Notes: generated by a model not told the origin, from the letters alone. 64,000 bases of DNA from JASLMY01 sp965226475 (GCA_965226475.1 CBDDDJ010000004.1:372001-436000), one strand, 5' to 3'. Counted from the first letter of the stretch, positions 1-8,729 are shown. Numbers and translations: made by a program.

Positions 1-358
1 CAGGGTCGACGCGGCGGCGCTCACGGCTGCTCTCGACCCGGTGGTCGCGAAGGACGCCCTGCTGGTCTCCGACGGTGGCGCGAGCTATCCACCTTGCGCC
101 GCCGCGCTCGGGGTGAGCCACGAAGCACTCAACCGCTCGATGGGGGAACGGGTTCGGGGCGATCTGCATGTGCAGACGGTGAACAGCCGCCACAGCCGGT
201 TGAAGGACTTGCTGCGTCCCCGCCGCGGCATCGCCACCCGCTATCTGGACAACTACCTGAGCTGGTTCCACCTCGTCGGCCTCGCCCCCGGCGCCAATGA
301 CCGAGCCTGCCTCGCCGCCGCCGTAACAAGGTGACGCATACAATTCACGAATTAAGCC
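1..358 (+). mobile_element. IS1595-family element, copy 1 (right end; left part outside window)
   Basis: Right end of an insertion sequence also present at 16306-17330 and 26185-27170. The terminal repeat here ends in ATTAAGCC; the other copies end in ATTGAGCC, so this end carries one substitution. The first bases past it (359-366) are TTTTATTT. The left end and its target duplication lie outside the window, so completeness cannot be judged. It is inserted into the broken gene described at 359-1705. Confidence 0.9.
2..334 (+). CDS. IS1595-family transposase, C-terminal part
   Basis: The last 110 residues of a DDE-type transposase, nearly identical to the complete 312-residue copy at 16330-17268. 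Visible are the second catalytic aspartate region (LLVSDGGASYPP) and the C-terminal block VNSRHSRLKDLL...RRGIATRYLDNYLSWF, where the usual third acidic residue appears as Asn, the DDNK variant reported for part of this family. One difference from the other copies is Leu for Phe in KDLLRPRR. This copy keeps the normal C-terminus that copy 3 has lost. The N-terminus, with its zinc-ribbon cysteines, lies left of the window. Confidence 0.9.
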   Translation, partial: RVDAAALTAALDPVVAKDALLVSDGGASYPPCAAALGVSHEALNRSMGERVRGDLHVQTVNSRHSRLKDLLRPRRGIATRYLDNYLSWFHLVGLAPGANDRACLAAAVTR

Positions 359-641
359 TTTTATTTTTCCGTCTCTGAGATCTCTTGCATAGCGAACAAG
401 GTAAGCGTTTTCATCTTTAGGCCGGCCCTTTCGGGGGTCGATGTATTTGGTTCGAGTTTGTAGCTTCCCTGCGTCATGCGCGAGCGCGTGTCTCATCAAC
501 CGAAGGCTATACAGGGTCCGTTTCTGGTTGCCGCCATGATTCGGTATCCAAGACTTATCAAAAATTCCTTGGATATAGGAAACGCAACCAATAATCATGA
601 GGCCAGGAAAGAGATAGGCGGCATCGTGGACCCATGCCTGA

Positions 642-1571
642 GAGTCCGACTCGAAATGAATCGCGTGTTTTCAGGCTCTTGCGAGACGGCGCGTGAGGAG
701 TTGGATGCTGGCGAGGAAGATCCAGGCCTCGGCGGTCTCGATGGCCGTCTCGAAGTCCTTGGCCAGCCGCCGGTTTCGATTGAGCCAGGCGAGCGTGCGC
801 TCGACGACCCATCGGCGGGGCAGGAGTTGGAAGCCCTTCACGCCCGCGGGACGGTTGACGATCTCCAGCGACCAGCGGCCGATCCGCTTCAGTGCGCCCT
901 CGAGCTTGGGCCCGGCATAGGCGCCGTCGGCGAAGACGTGGCGCAGGCGGGGAAAGTGGCGGGGGATGGCGGCGAACACCGCCGGCGCGCCGTCGCGGTC
1001 CTGGATCTCGGCGCCGTGGACCACGACCGCGACCAGCAGGCCGCCGGTGTCGGTGAGGATGTGACGCTTGCGGCCCTTGACTTTCTTTCCGGCGTCGAAG
1101 CCCCGGATACCGCCGCTTTCCGTGGTTTTTACGCTCTGACTGTCGATGATACCGGCCGACGGGCCGGCCGCGCGGCCCTCGGCCTCGCGCGCCGCGACCA
1201 GCAGTTGCCGGTTGACCTCGGACCAGGTGCCGTCGTCCCGCCAGAGATAAAAGTAGCGCTGCACCGTCGAGCGTGGCGGGAAGTCCCGGGGCAGCATGCG
1301 CCATGGACAGCCGCTACGCAGTAGGTAGAGGATCGCGTTCACCACCTCGCGCAATGCCGTCGTCCGAGGCCGTCCCAGCGCTTTGGCGCGAGGCAGCAAC
1401 GGCTCCAGCACCTTCCATTCTCCATCCGTCAGGTCGCTTGCGTAGCGCAGCAGGTCGCGTTCATACTTCGGGTGAGTGATTTTGGTCCACATGTTGTGTC
1501 TCCCTGGTTGCTAAATACAAACAGTGAATCACAACTGACTGAAATCACTCAACTCTTTTCGGGCCAGACAC
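642..1571 (-). mobile_element. IS5-family (IS1031-like) element, copy A, 930 bp
   Basis: Complete element with imperfect terminal inverted repeats starting GAGTCCGACTCGAAATGAAT at the left and GTGTCTGGCCCGAAAAGAGT at the right (read inwards). It is flanked by a 3-bp duplication TGA (639-641 and 1572-1574). A TNA duplication, a single transposase ORF and a length near 0.9 kb fit the IS1031 subgroup of IS5. Copy B (60258-61187) has the same length and is nearly identical, which indicates recent transposition. It sits inside the HEPN-like frame. Confidence 0.92.
671..1492 (-). CDS. IS5-family transposase
   Basis: A 273-residue DDE transposase in a single frame. The N-terminal DUF4096-type region (LTDGEWKVLEPLLPR, then a CPWRMLPRDFPP-type block) is followed by the catalytic domain: first Asp in GIIDSQSVKT, second Asp in VFADGAYAG, and the glutamate in WVVERTLAWLNRNRRLAKDFE. 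All expected motifs are intact, so the copy is probably active. It differs from the copy at 60287-61108 at residue 7 (His here, Arg there). Upstream of ATG 1492 there is only the terminal repeat region, so expression depends on the IS end or flanking DNA. Confidence 0.95.
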   Translation of the reverse strand: MWTKITHPKYERDLLRYASDLTDGEWKVLEPLLPRAKALGRPRTTALREVVNAILYLLRSGCPWRMLPRDFPPRSTVQRYFYLWRDDGTWSEVNRQLLVAAREAEGRAAGPSAGIIDSQSVKTTESGGIRGFDAGKKVKGRKRHILTDTGGLLVAVVVHGAEIQDRDGAPAVFAAIPRHFPRLRHVFADGAYAGPKLEGALKRIGRWSLEIVNRPAGVKGFQLLPRRWVVERTLAWLNRNRRLAKDFETAIETAEAWIFLASIQLLTRRLARA

Positions 1572-1704
1572 TGACGGCGGTCAGTCTATTTTACGTAATC
1601 GTCTATTCCTGTGAGAGCATCGCTAAGGCCCTTGGTAAAGAGAAGATGCTCTTGTCCCAGCCAATAGTCTGGATGCTGTTCGAGCTTGGTTCTCTTCTTA
1701 GACA

Positions 1705-1863
1705 TCACACAGGATCATGCAGGCTAAAGGCCCCCACATCCCTTTCTACCATGTTTGCGATATCCTCGATCACGGCCTGCTCCTTGGCGCTGATCGGGCC
1801 AGTGTTACAGCGGCCTTCGCCCTCACACGTCGAGCATCTTGCCCACAGATACGGCCCAGCCAT
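1705..1863 (-). CDS. Small hypothetical protein coupled to the broken HEPN-like gene
   Basis: A 52-residue ORF from ATG 1863, with no recognised family. It has a CSTCEGEGRC cysteine cluster near residue 10 and then a helical acidic stretch (KEQAVIEDIANMVERDV). Its TGA shares a base with the ATG of the next frame (TGATG), the arrangement used for translational coupling. The frame stays open upstream to about 2045 without a good start codon or Shine-Dalgarno, so the true start is uncertain and the ORF may itself be a remnant. If real, it would be the upstream partner of the HEPN-like protein, as in toxin-antitoxin pairs; that role is inference only. Confidence 0.3.
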   Translation of the reverse strand: MAGPYLWARCSTCEGEGRCNTGPISAKEQAVIEDIANMVERDVGAFSLHDPV

Positions 1864-2270
1864 TATGAAAGTGCCACAAAGTACCGCTGAACGGCGAGTC
1901 AATTCGCCGTACCGGCAGCATCGATATCGTCGATTGTCCTGCGATTTGTTGAAGGTCTCCGCAAAGCCGGTCTTCCAGAGTAAATTTGAATGGCAGCCTG
2001 GGCCAAGTGCACCGATTCCGGACCACTGTCCAATGTCCCTTGTGGGTCAATCCCGGAAAAACAGTATCTCCTGATGTTGCCGGGAAAGCTGGGGCACCTC
2101 CAGACGAACCAGGGCGATTCCGGACATGGCTCCGTTGGACCGGCGAGGTGCGGCGGAATGTCGCAACCCTGGGCCTCTCGAAGGAGATGTCCGTGGCTGG
2201 GGGTGCTTCCCCGGCCGCGCAGGCCCGTCACCCGGCATGTCGCGGACAATGCCGAAAGATTTTCGGCCTC
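1864..2270. other. Intergenic or degraded stretch, no gene assigned
   Basis: About 400 bases, A/T-richer on the left and high-GC on the right, between the HEPN-like locus and the metal hydrolase gene. Several overlapping minus-strand frames are open for 75-115 codons, but none has a recognisable family, a ribosome binding site or the codon bias of the neighbours. It may hold the decayed 5' part of the gene whose end is at 1705. Confidence 0.5.
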
Positions 2271-3164
2271 TCAATCCCCGTCCTCGCGGTATTCGAAGCG
2301 GAAGCCGTCGTCCTCCCGGACCGCGTGGCCGATCGAGGGGGAGGGGAAGTGGGCGGTCATCATGCACGTCCGCTCCTCCGCGCTCTCCTCCAGGATCCGC
2401 CGGCGGGTGGCGCGGGATTGCTCCTTGTCGAAGCAGGCCGTCGAACACCAATCCGGGTGAACGCACTGCAGCACCGAGTGGATGAGGTCGCCGGTCATGA
2501 CGGCGCGCTCCTCGCCGCTGCCTATGCGCACCGCGACATGGCCCGGCGTGTGGCCCGGGGTCGGCTCCAGGTGGACGTCGTCGTCCAGCTGGTGGTCGCC
2601 CTCGACCATCACCGCGCAGCCGGCTTCCACGATCGGCAGCACGCTGTCGAGCCCGGCGCCGTCGCCGAATTTGCGGGAATCCCGGCGGAACTTGGGCTCC
2701 CAGAATTCCCACTCTTCGCGGGCGAAGACGTATTGCGCGTTGGGGAAGGTCGGTACCCAGCGCCCGTCCACCAGACGCGTGTTCCAGCCGACGTGGTCGG
2801 GATGCAGGTGGGTGCACATGACGAAGTCGACCTCCTCCGGCCGGACGCCGGCGGCGGCGAGGTCGGCGAGATAGCCGGTGCCGGAGCGCATGTTCCAGTC
2901 GGGGGCGAAGCGGCGCTCCTTGTCCTCGCCGACGCAGGTGTCGATCAGGATGGTGTGGTGGCGGGTCCGCACGACATAGGTCTGGATCGCCAGGATCAGC
3001 TTGCCGGTCGCGGGATCGAGGAAACGCGGCATCAGCCAGTCGAGGTGGGGCGCAAGCGCCTCGGGCGTCGCGTCGGGCAGCAGGTAGCTCGGATCGAACT
3101 CGGGGCCTTCGAGGTCGATCACGCGTTGGACGCTAATCTCGCCGAGCCGAAAGGGCTTGGGCAT
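2271..3164 (-). CDS. MBL-fold metallo-hydrolase
   Basis: A 297-residue cytoplasmic zinc hydrolase of the metallo-beta-lactamase fold. The metal motif is intact as CTHLHPDHVGWN, with later ligands in PTPGHTPGHVAV, GDLIHS and a late His in TAHFPSPS. The N-terminal beta-strands (VQRVIDLEGPEF) and the NTRLVDGRWVPTFPNA insertion resemble AHL-lactonase/AttM-type members, but the substrate cannot be read from sequence. The start at 3164 was chosen because the residues upstream do not look like protein. It lies 23 bases after the epimerase gene, in the same orientation, so the two are probably one operon. Confidence 0.88.
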   Translation of the reverse strand: MPKPFRLGEISVQRVIDLEGPEFDPSYLLPDATPEALAPHLDWLMPRFLDPATGKLILAIQTYVVRTRHHTILIDTCVGEDKERRFAPDWNMRSGTGYLADLAAAGVRPEEVDFVMCTHLHPDHVGWNTRLVDGRWVPTFPNAQYVFAREEWEFWEPKFRRDSRKFGDGAGLDSVLPIVEAGCAVMVEGDHQLDDDVHLEPTPGHTPGHVAVRIGSGEERAVMTGDLIHSVLQCVHPDWCSTACFDKEQSRATRRRILEESAEERTCMMTAHFPSPSIGHAVREDDGFRFEYREDGD

Positions 3165-3187
3165 GGACACACTCCTGTTCCCCTCGC

Positions 3188-4150
3188 CTAACCTCGGAAG
3201 CCGTGGCCCGGGGAATCGAGCCAGGCCAAGTAATGGGTGAAGGCGGCCTCGATGTCGAATGCGGCCTCGAAACCCAGTGCCTCGCGGGCCCGGGCGACGG
3301 CGAGGGGGTGGCGATCGACCGCGCCGTGATTGCGGATCGTCGCCGGCTCGCCGATGCGCCAGGCGAAACCGGGCAGCCGGGCGGCGAGGCGCTGGCACCA
3401 CGCGCCGACCGTCCATTCCATGCCCGGACCGATATTGCAGAGCCGCGGGCCCGGCGACGGCGCCGCCTCGACCGCGAGCGCCACGGCCCGGCCGACGTCG
3501 GGCGCATAGACCCAGTCGCGCCGGGCATCCCGGTCCATGACGACCGCCTCGCCTTGCAGCGCCGCGCGGGTCGCCTGCTGGATCTGGCTGAGGGTATCGC
3601 GGACGCCGGTGTCCCGTTCCCAGGGCCCGAAGACGGCGGAAAGGCGGAGCGCGATCGCGTCCAGACCATGGGCGTCGTGGAAGCGGAGCGCCGCGCGCTC
3701 GCCCGCATACTTGGTCGCGGCATAGAGACTGTCGGGAAGCGCCGGCGTCGCCACCTCGTCCAGTTCGGGCGTCGCGTTGGCGTTCTCGCCATAGACGCTG
3801 GCGGAGGAAAGAAAGACGACGCGGCCGAGGCCGGCGTCGCGGGCCGCGCGGAGGCCGGTGAGCGCCGCGACCAGGTTGACCCGGGCGATCGCCTCGGCCG
3901 CCACCCGTTCGCGCGCGGCGTCGGCGGTGATCGCCGCGCCCAGCACCAGGGCTTCGGCCCGGCTGCCCGCGATGGCGGCGGCGAACGCCTTGTCGTCGGT
4001 GACGTCGAGGCGGCGGAACTCGGCCGCGGTCTCGAAGGCCGGCGGCGGCGGCGCCAGGTCCAGCACCAGCACCTCGTGGCCGGCCGCCGCCAACGCCTCG
4101 ACGATGTTCAGGCCGACGAAGCCGGTACCTCCCGTGACGACGACTCGCAT
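3188..4150 (-). CDS. NAD(P)-dependent epimerase/dehydratase
   Basis: A 320-residue extended short-chain dehydrogenase. It has the N-terminal Rossmann motif TGGTGFVGLNIVEAL, the catalytic serine region LSSASVYGEN and the catalytic pair YAATKYAGE. The mid-region RLSAVFGPWERDTGVRDT is typical of nucleotide-sugar epimerases, but this branch also includes non-sugar reductases, so the substrate is open. ATG 4150 is preceded by GAGGAAGGGGAGC, a strong ribosome binding site. It is the first gene of a probable two-gene operon with the MBL hydrolase. A second, divergent homologue lies at 17407-18357. Confidence 0.9.
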   Translation of the reverse strand: MRVVVTGGTGFVGLNIVEALAAAGHEVLVLDLAPPPPAFETAAEFRRLDVTDDKAFAAAIAGSRAEALVLGAAITADAARERVAAEAIARVNLVAALTGLRAARDAGLGRVVFLSSASVYGENANATPELDEVATPALPDSLYAATKYAGERAALRFHDAHGLDAIALRLSAVFGPWERDTGVRDTLSQIQQATRAALQGEAVVMDRDARRDWVYAPDVGRAVALAVEAAPSPGPRLCNIGPGMEWTVGAWCQRLAARLPGFAWRIGEPATIRNHGAVDRHPLAVARAREALGFEAAFDIEAAFTHYLAWLDSPGHGFRG

Positions 4151-4255
4151 GCTCCCCTTCCTCTCGACCGCGGACCGCATGATTCCCCGCTTTGCGTGGC
4201 AAAGCAAAATGGGGGAAGCTTCACCGGCCTTTTTCGTCCGCTGGGGAGTGCGTGG

Positions 4256-5659
4256 GTGTCCGAGGAATTGATTTATTCGACGGCGGCGGAGTTGGTGGCG
4301 CGGTACCGCGCGGGCACGCTGTCGCCGGTCGAGGCGACGAACGCGGTACTGGCGCGGATCGCGGCGGTCGACCCCATCCTCAACGCCTTCCGTCTGGTCG
4401 ACGGCGAGGCGGCGCTTGTCCAGGCGCGCGAGTCGGAGGAACGCTGGCGGAGGGGCGCGCCCAGGGGCCTGCTCGATGGCGTGCCGACCTCGATCAAGGA
4501 CCTGATGTTGACCAAGGGCTGGTCGACCTTGCGCGGCTCCCTCACCACGGACCCGGACGGGCCCTGGGACGTCGACGCGCCCTGCGTCGAGCGCTTGCGC
4601 GAACATGGCGCCATCCTCCTCGGCAAGACGACCACGCCGGAGTTCGGCTGGAAGGGCCTCGGTGATTCGCCCCTGACCGGGTCCACCGGCAACCCCTGGA
4701 ACCCGGCCAAGACCCCCGGCGGCTCCTCCTCGGGCGCGGCGGCGGCCGTCACCGCCGGCATGGGGGCGCTGGCGATCGGCTCCGACGGCGGCGGCTCGAT
4801 CCGCATCCCCGCCGCCTTCGCCGGCTGTTTCGGCATCAAGGCCAATTTCGGCCGCGTGCCCTCCTGGCCGGCGAGCGCCATGGGCACGCTCTCCCACACC
4901 GGGCCGCTGACCCGGACGGTGGCGGACGCGGCGCTGATGCTGAACGTCATCGCCGAGCCGGATCCGCGCGACTGGACGGCACTCCCCTATCAGGGGATCG
5001 ATTTCACCACCGGCCTCGACGAAGGCGTGCGCGATCTCCGCATCGCCTATTCCCCGGCGCTCGGTTATGCCGACGTCGACGCGGAGGTCGCCCGCCTGGT
5101 CGCCGACGCGGCCGAGACCTTCGAGGAAATCGGCGCCGTGGTCGAGGAGGTCGATCCGGGTTTCGAGGACCCCTCGGCGATCTTCCGCACGCTTTGGTGG
5201 GTGGGCGCGGCCGGCGCCTTCGGCTCGATGCCGGGCGAGAAGATCGCCCTCATGGATACCGAATTGCAGGAAATCATCGAGGCCGGGCGCGGCATGAGCG
5301 CGAGCGAGGTGCATGACGCCAACGCCCGGCGCTTCGAGCTCGGCATGCGCATGCGGCTCTTCCACCGCGACTGGGACCTGCTGCTGACGCCGGCGCTGGC
5401 CGTCGCCGCCTTCGACGTCGGCCGCCTGCACCCCGCGCACCGCCCCCAGGTCGACTACTGGTTCGACTGGACCCCCTTCAGCTATCCCTTCAACCTGACG
5501 CAGCAGCCGGCCTGCTCGATCCCCTGCGGCTTCACGCCCGAGGGGTTGCCGGTCGGCCTGCAGATCGTCGCCGACAATTTCCGCGAGGACCTGGTCCTGC
5601 GCGCGGCCGCCGCCTACGAGGCGGCCCGGCCGATCGGCCGGCGCCCCGACCTCGGCTGA
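4256..5659 (+). CDS. Amidase (amidase-signature family)
   Basis: A 467-residue hydrolase of the Ser-cisSer-Lys amidase family. The triad is visible: Lys81 in SIKDLM, the cis-Ser near 157-158 in PGGSSSGAA, and nucleophile Ser181 in GSDGGGSIRIPA. The protein is full length for the family and starts with the usual helical YSTAAELVARYRAGTLSPVE. A GTG start at 4256 was chosen because GGGGAG sits seven bases upstream. The substrate is unknown; relatives hydrolyse aliphatic, aryl or carbamoyl amides. The NAD(P)HX repair gene follows after four bases, so they are likely co-transcribed. It is divergent from the epimerase gene, with about 105 bases between. Confidence 0.92.
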   Translation: MSEELIYSTAAELVARYRAGTLSPVEATNAVLARIAAVDPILNAFRLVDGEAALVQARESEERWRRGAPRGLLDGVPTSIKDLMLTKGWSTLRGSLTTDPDGPWDVDAPCVERLREHGAILLGKTTTPEFGWKGLGDSPLTGSTGNPWNPAKTPGGSSSGAAAAVTAGMGALAIGSDGGGSIRIPAAFAGCFGIKANFGRVPSWPASAMGTLSHTGPLTRTVADAALMLNVIAEPDPRDWTALPYQGIDFTTGLDEGVRDLRIAYSPALGYADVDAEVARLVADAAETFEEIGAVVEEVDPGFEDPSAIFRTLWWVGAAGAFGSMPGEKIALMDTELQEIIEAGRGMSASEVHDANARRFELGMRMRLFHRDWDLLLTPALAVAAFDVGRLHPAHRPQVDYWFDWTPFSYPFNLTQQPACSIPCGFTPEGLPVGLQIVADNFREDLVLRAAAAYEAARPIGRRPDLG

Positions 5660-5663
5660 GCCG

Positions 5664-7145
5664 GTGGCGGCTTCGGGGGAGGCGGGCCGTCACGCCGTCC
5701 TCGGCGTCGAGGAGATGTATGCCGCGGACCGCCTGGCGATGGCCGCCGGCATCGACGGTCCGACCCTGATGGAGAATGCCGGCGCGGCCGCCGCCAGGGA
5801 GATCCTGGCCCGCTTCGGCGCCCGGCCGACCCTGGTTCTCGCCGGGCCCGGCAACAACGGTGGCGACGGCTTCGTCATCGCCCGCCACCTGGCCGGGGCC
5901 GGGGCCGAGGTCCGACTGGCGCTGCTGGGCGAGAAAGACCGGTTGCGGGGCGATGCGGCGGCGATGGCGCGGAAATGGCGCCGTAAGCCGGTGCCGCTCT
6001 CGCCCGAAACGGTGGCTGGCGCGGAGCTGGTGGTCGACGCGCTGTTCGGCGCCGGGCTCGCGCGGGACCTCGCCGGCTCGGCCCGGGCGACGTTGGAAGC
6101 GGTGGCGGCGGCGGGCGTGCCGGTGGTGGCGATCGACGTGCCGAGTGGGGTCGACGGCGATAGCGGCGCCGTTCGCGGCTTCGCCGCCCGCGCCGCCATG
6201 ACCGTCACCTTCTTTCGGCCCAAGCCCGGGCATTACCTCTTTCCCGGGCGCGCGCTGGCGGGCGAGCTTCGGGTCGTCGATATCGGTATTCCCGAAGCCG
6301 TGCTGGACGAAATCCGGCCTTCGGTCCGGGTCAACGACCCGGCGCTCTGGCGGGCGGAACTGCCGAAGCCGACCGTCGCCGGGCACAAATACGGCCGGGG
6401 CCATGCGGTGGTCGTCAGCGGGCCGAGGGGGCGGAGCGGGGCGGCCCGCCTCGGCGCCCGGGGCGCGCTTCGCATCGGCGCCGGCCTGGCCACCGTGGCC
6501 ACGCCGTCCTCGGCGCTGGCCGAGAACGCGGCCCAGCTGACCGCCATCATGGTGCGGGAATTCAGGGACGGCGACGGTTTCGCCCGGCTGATCGCCGATC
6601 CCCGATTGAACGCGGTGCTGATCGGACCCGGCAATGGCGTCGGCGGGGCGGTCCGGGCGCATGCGCGGGCGGCCTTGCGCCTGAACAAGCGCGTGGTGCT
6701 GGACGCCGATGCGATCACCGCCTTCGCCACGGCGCGCAAGGGGCTTTTTCCCGCGCTCCACGAGGACTGCATCCTGACCCCGCACGAGGGCGAGTTTCGC
6801 CGCCTGTTCCCGAAGGCCGAGGGGGGCAAGCTGGAACGTGCCCGGTCCGCGGCCGAGGAGGCCGGCGCGGTCGTCCTGCTGAAGGGTCCGGACACGGTGA
6901 TCGCCGCGCCCGACGGCCGCGCGGCGATCAACGCCAACGCGCCGCCGAGCCTGGCGACCGCCGGTTCCGGCGACGTGCTCGCCGGCTTCTGCACGGGCCT
7001 GCTGGCCCAGGGGATGGCGGCCTTCGAGGCGGCGGCGGCGGCGTGCTGGCTGCATGGTGCCTGCGCCGAGGATTTCGGGCCGGGATTGATCGCGGAAGAT
7101 CTGGCCGAGAGGCTGCCGAACGTGCTACGTCGCCTCGGGGGATGA
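5664..7145 (+). CDS. nnr: Bifunctional NAD(P)H-hydrate epimerase / ADP-dependent dehydratase
   Basis: A 493-residue fusion repairing damaged NAD(P)H hydrates (NADHX). The N-terminal half is the YjeF_N epimerase (LMENAGAAAAREIL, GPGNNGGDGFVIARHL, VDALFGAGL, AIDVPSGVDGD); the C-terminal half is the ribokinase-like dehydratase (HKYGRGHAVVVSG, LIGPGNGVGG, VVLDADAIT, LTPHEGEFRRLFP, ATAGSGDVLAG). Both active regions look complete. The start is GTG 5664, four bases after the amidase stop. A housekeeping metabolite-repair enzyme, not functionally tied to the amidase. Confidence 0.95.
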   Translation: MAASGEAGRHAVLGVEEMYAADRLAMAAGIDGPTLMENAGAAAAREILARFGARPTLVLAGPGNNGGDGFVIARHLAGAGAEVRLALLGEKDRLRGDAAAMARKWRRKPVPLSPETVAGAELVVDALFGAGLARDLAGSARATLEAVAAAGVPVVAIDVPSGVDGDSGAVRGFAARAAMTVTFFRPKPGHYLFPGRALAGELRVVDIGIPEAVLDEIRPSVRVNDPALWRAELPKPTVAGHKYGRGHAVVVSGPRGRSGAARLGARGALRIGAGLATVATPSSALAENAAQLTAIMVREFRDGDGFARLIADPRLNAVLIGPGNGVGGAVRAHARAALRLNKRVVLDADAITAFATARKGLFPALHEDCILTPHEGEFRRLFPKAEGGKLERARSAAEEAGAVVLLKGPDTVIAAPDGRAAINANAPPSLATAGSGDVLAGFCTGLLAQGMAAFEAAAAACWLHGACAEDFGPGLIAEDLAERLPNVLRRLGG

Positions 7146-7201
7146 GATCCGGCCGGGGCCCGCCCGCGACGCGACCCCCCGCCATCATTGTCAGGACCGA
7201 G

Positions 7202-8602
7202 ATGAGCAACCGTAGCGACGCCGCCCGATTCATCGATCGAACGCTCTCCAACCTGCGCCATGTCTGGCGCGGACGGCCGCCGGGAATCGCCGTCGCGCCC
7301 GACCTGCCGGAGGGCGACGTCGAGCGGCTGAAGCGGCAGATCGACGCCTGCCTCACCGCCAAGGGCGGCGAGGTCTCGGCCCGCGTCCGCGCCGCCGACC
7401 TGGGCCAGAGTTATCTGGGCCTGAGCGAGGAGGGCCGGAGCCGTTTCCTCGGCGTGCTGGCGCGCGATTACGACGTCGAGCCGGAGGCGCTGGAAGAGGC
7501 GCTCGCCAGGGTCGACGCGGCCGGGGACGAGGAGGCGCGGCGCGACGCGTTGCGCGCGCTGCGGGGCGAGTTGTTGCCGCAACGCACGAAATTATTGACG
7601 CAGTTCAATGCCCTGCCACAGGGCGTTAAATTTCTGGTCAACATGCGGGCGGATCTGCTGGCGCTCGGCGAGCGCGACGATCCGGCGTTCCGCCGCCTCG
7701 ATACCGACCTCCGCGAGCTGCTCACCAGCTGGTTCGACATCGGCTTCCTCGACCTCGCCCGGATCACCTGGGAATCGCCGGCCGCGCTCCTGGAGAAGCT
7801 CATCGCCTACGAGGCGGTGCACCGCATCCGCTCCTGGGACGACCTCAAGAACCGGCTGGATTCCGACCGCCGCTGCTATGCCTTCTTCCATCCCCGGATG
7901 CCGGACGAGCCGCTGATCTTCATCGAGGTGGCGCTGGTCAAGGGGATCGCCGACAACGTCCAGGAATTGCTGGACGAGGAGGCGCCTGAGATGGACCCCG
8001 AGGTGGCCGACGCGGCGATCTTCTATTCGATCTCCAACGCCCAGGCGGGCCTCGCCGGCGTCAGCTTCGGCGATTTCCTGATCAAGCGGGTGGCGGACGA
8101 TTTGCAGCGCTCGCTGCCGACCCTCAAGTCCTTCGCGACCCTCTCGCCGGCGCCGGGCTTCATGCGCTGGCTGGAGAACCGGCTGGAGCGCGAGGGCGGG
8201 GACGTCTTCGGCGCCGGCGAGAGCGAAATGCTGCGCGAGCGGGCCGAAATGGCGGAGGCGCCGGCGGCCTTGCGTTCCCTCCTGTCGAGGCCCAATTGGA
8301 CGGAGGACGAGGAGCTGTCCCAGGCCCTGAAGCCGATCCTGCTGCGCCTCGCCGCGAGCTTCCTGCTATCGACCGACGACAAGGGCCGGGCCCGCGACCG
8401 GGTGGCGCATTTCCACCTCTCGAACGGCGCCAGGCTGGAGCGGATCAACTGGCTCGCCGACACCTCCTCGAACGGCCTGCGCCAGTCCGCCGGCATTATG
8501 GTCAACTATCTCTACCGCCTGCCGGATATCGAGAAGAATCACGAGGCCTACCGAGGCCAAGGCCGCATCGTTTCGGCCCCGGTGGTGAAGCGGCTGGCGT
8601 GA
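7202..8602 (+). CDS. Malonyl-CoA decarboxylase
   Basis: A 466-residue enzyme converting malonyl-CoA to acetyl-CoA and CO2. The N-terminal helical domain is followed by the catalytic GNAT-like domain. By analogy with the characterised enzymes, the Ser/His pair is Ser278 in FYSISNAQAGLAGV and His405 in VAHFHLSNGARLERINW; FHPRMPDEPLIFIEVAL is also family-typical. The length matches bacterial MatA/MlyCD-type proteins. No malonate transporter or malonyl-CoA synthetase gene is next to it. Its 3' end abuts a truncated merR-type gene on the other strand, marking a rearrangement junction. Confidence 0.95.
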   Translation: MSNRSDAARFIDRTLSNLRHVWRGRPPGIAVAPDLPEGDVERLKRQIDACLTAKGGEVSARVRAADLGQSYLGLSEEGRSRFLGVLARDYDVEPEALEEALARVDAAGDEEARRDALRALRGELLPQRTKLLTQFNALPQGVKFLVNMRADLLALGERDDPAFRRLDTDLRELLTSWFDIGFLDLARITWESPAALLEKLIAYEAVHRIRSWDDLKNRLDSDRRCYAFFHPRMPDEPLIFIEVALVKGIADNVQELLDEEAPEMDPEVADAAIFYSISNAQAGLAGVSFGDFLIKRVADDLQRSLPTLKSFATLSPAPGFMRWLENRLEREGGDVFGAGESEMLRERAEMAEAPAALRSLLSRPNWTEDEELSQALKPILLRLAASFLLSTDDKGRARDRVAHFHLSNGARLERINWLADTSSNGLRQSAGIMVNYLYRLPDIEKNHEAYRGQGRIVSAPVVKRLA

Positions 8603-8717
8603 GATGCCGGCGATAGCCGTTGCCGTCCCGGCCCGGACGGATCAGGGCGATGTCTTCGTAGCAGCGGATGGTCTTGGCGGGGAGGCCGGAATGCGCCGAA
8701 GCGTCGCCGATGTTCAT
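8603..8717 (-). pseudogene. Truncated MerR-family (CueR-like) regulator
   Basis: ATG 8717 has a good ribosome binding site (GGAGG, five bases upstream) and opens a typical MerR start: MNIGDASAHSGLPAKTIRCY, then an EDIALIRPGRDGNGYR segment. This is the first helix-turn-helix and wing. After about 36 codons the similarity ends exactly where the opposite-strand malonyl-CoA decarboxylase gene stops (8602), and the frame runs on through that gene's antisense. The effector-binding domain and metal-binding cysteines are gone. It lies 12 bases downstream of copA in the same orientation, so it is what remains of the copper regulator. Confidence 0.85.
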
Positions 8718-8729
8718 GACGTCCTCCAC

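Larger units (their letters stand above)
359..1705 (-). pseudogene. Broken HEPN-like gene interrupted by two insertion sequences
   Basis: Once the IS5-family element (642-1571) and one copy of its TGA duplication are removed, the minus strand reads as one frame. It starts at ATG 1705 (MSKKRTKLEQHPDYW...), runs 39 codons to an in-frame TAG at 1586-1588, continues as TDRRQAWVHDAAYLFPG, and stays open through about 94 more codons until the IS1595 end at 358. The late part contains LYSLRLMRHALAHDAGKL. RHALAH fits the R-x4-H motif of HEPN nuclease/toxin domains, and the rest looks helical. The ATG overlaps the stop of the upstream ORF (TGATG), which suggests coupling. Base composition is visibly more A/T-rich than the neighbours, consistent with acquisition. 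Three lesions (TAG and two IS) make it non-functional. The HEPN assignment rests on a short motif and is tentative; the open frame is seen directly. Confidence 0.5.

Noticed and set aside
476..1324. A plus-strand frame across the IS5 copy A
   Set aside because: Antisense of the IS5 transposase; the same shadow appears over copy B at 60272-60940.
4256..7145. Amidase plus NAD(P)HX repair gene as a functional unit
   Set aside because: The four-base spacing supports co-transcription, but nnr is a housekeeping gene found in many contexts, so no shared pathway is claimed.
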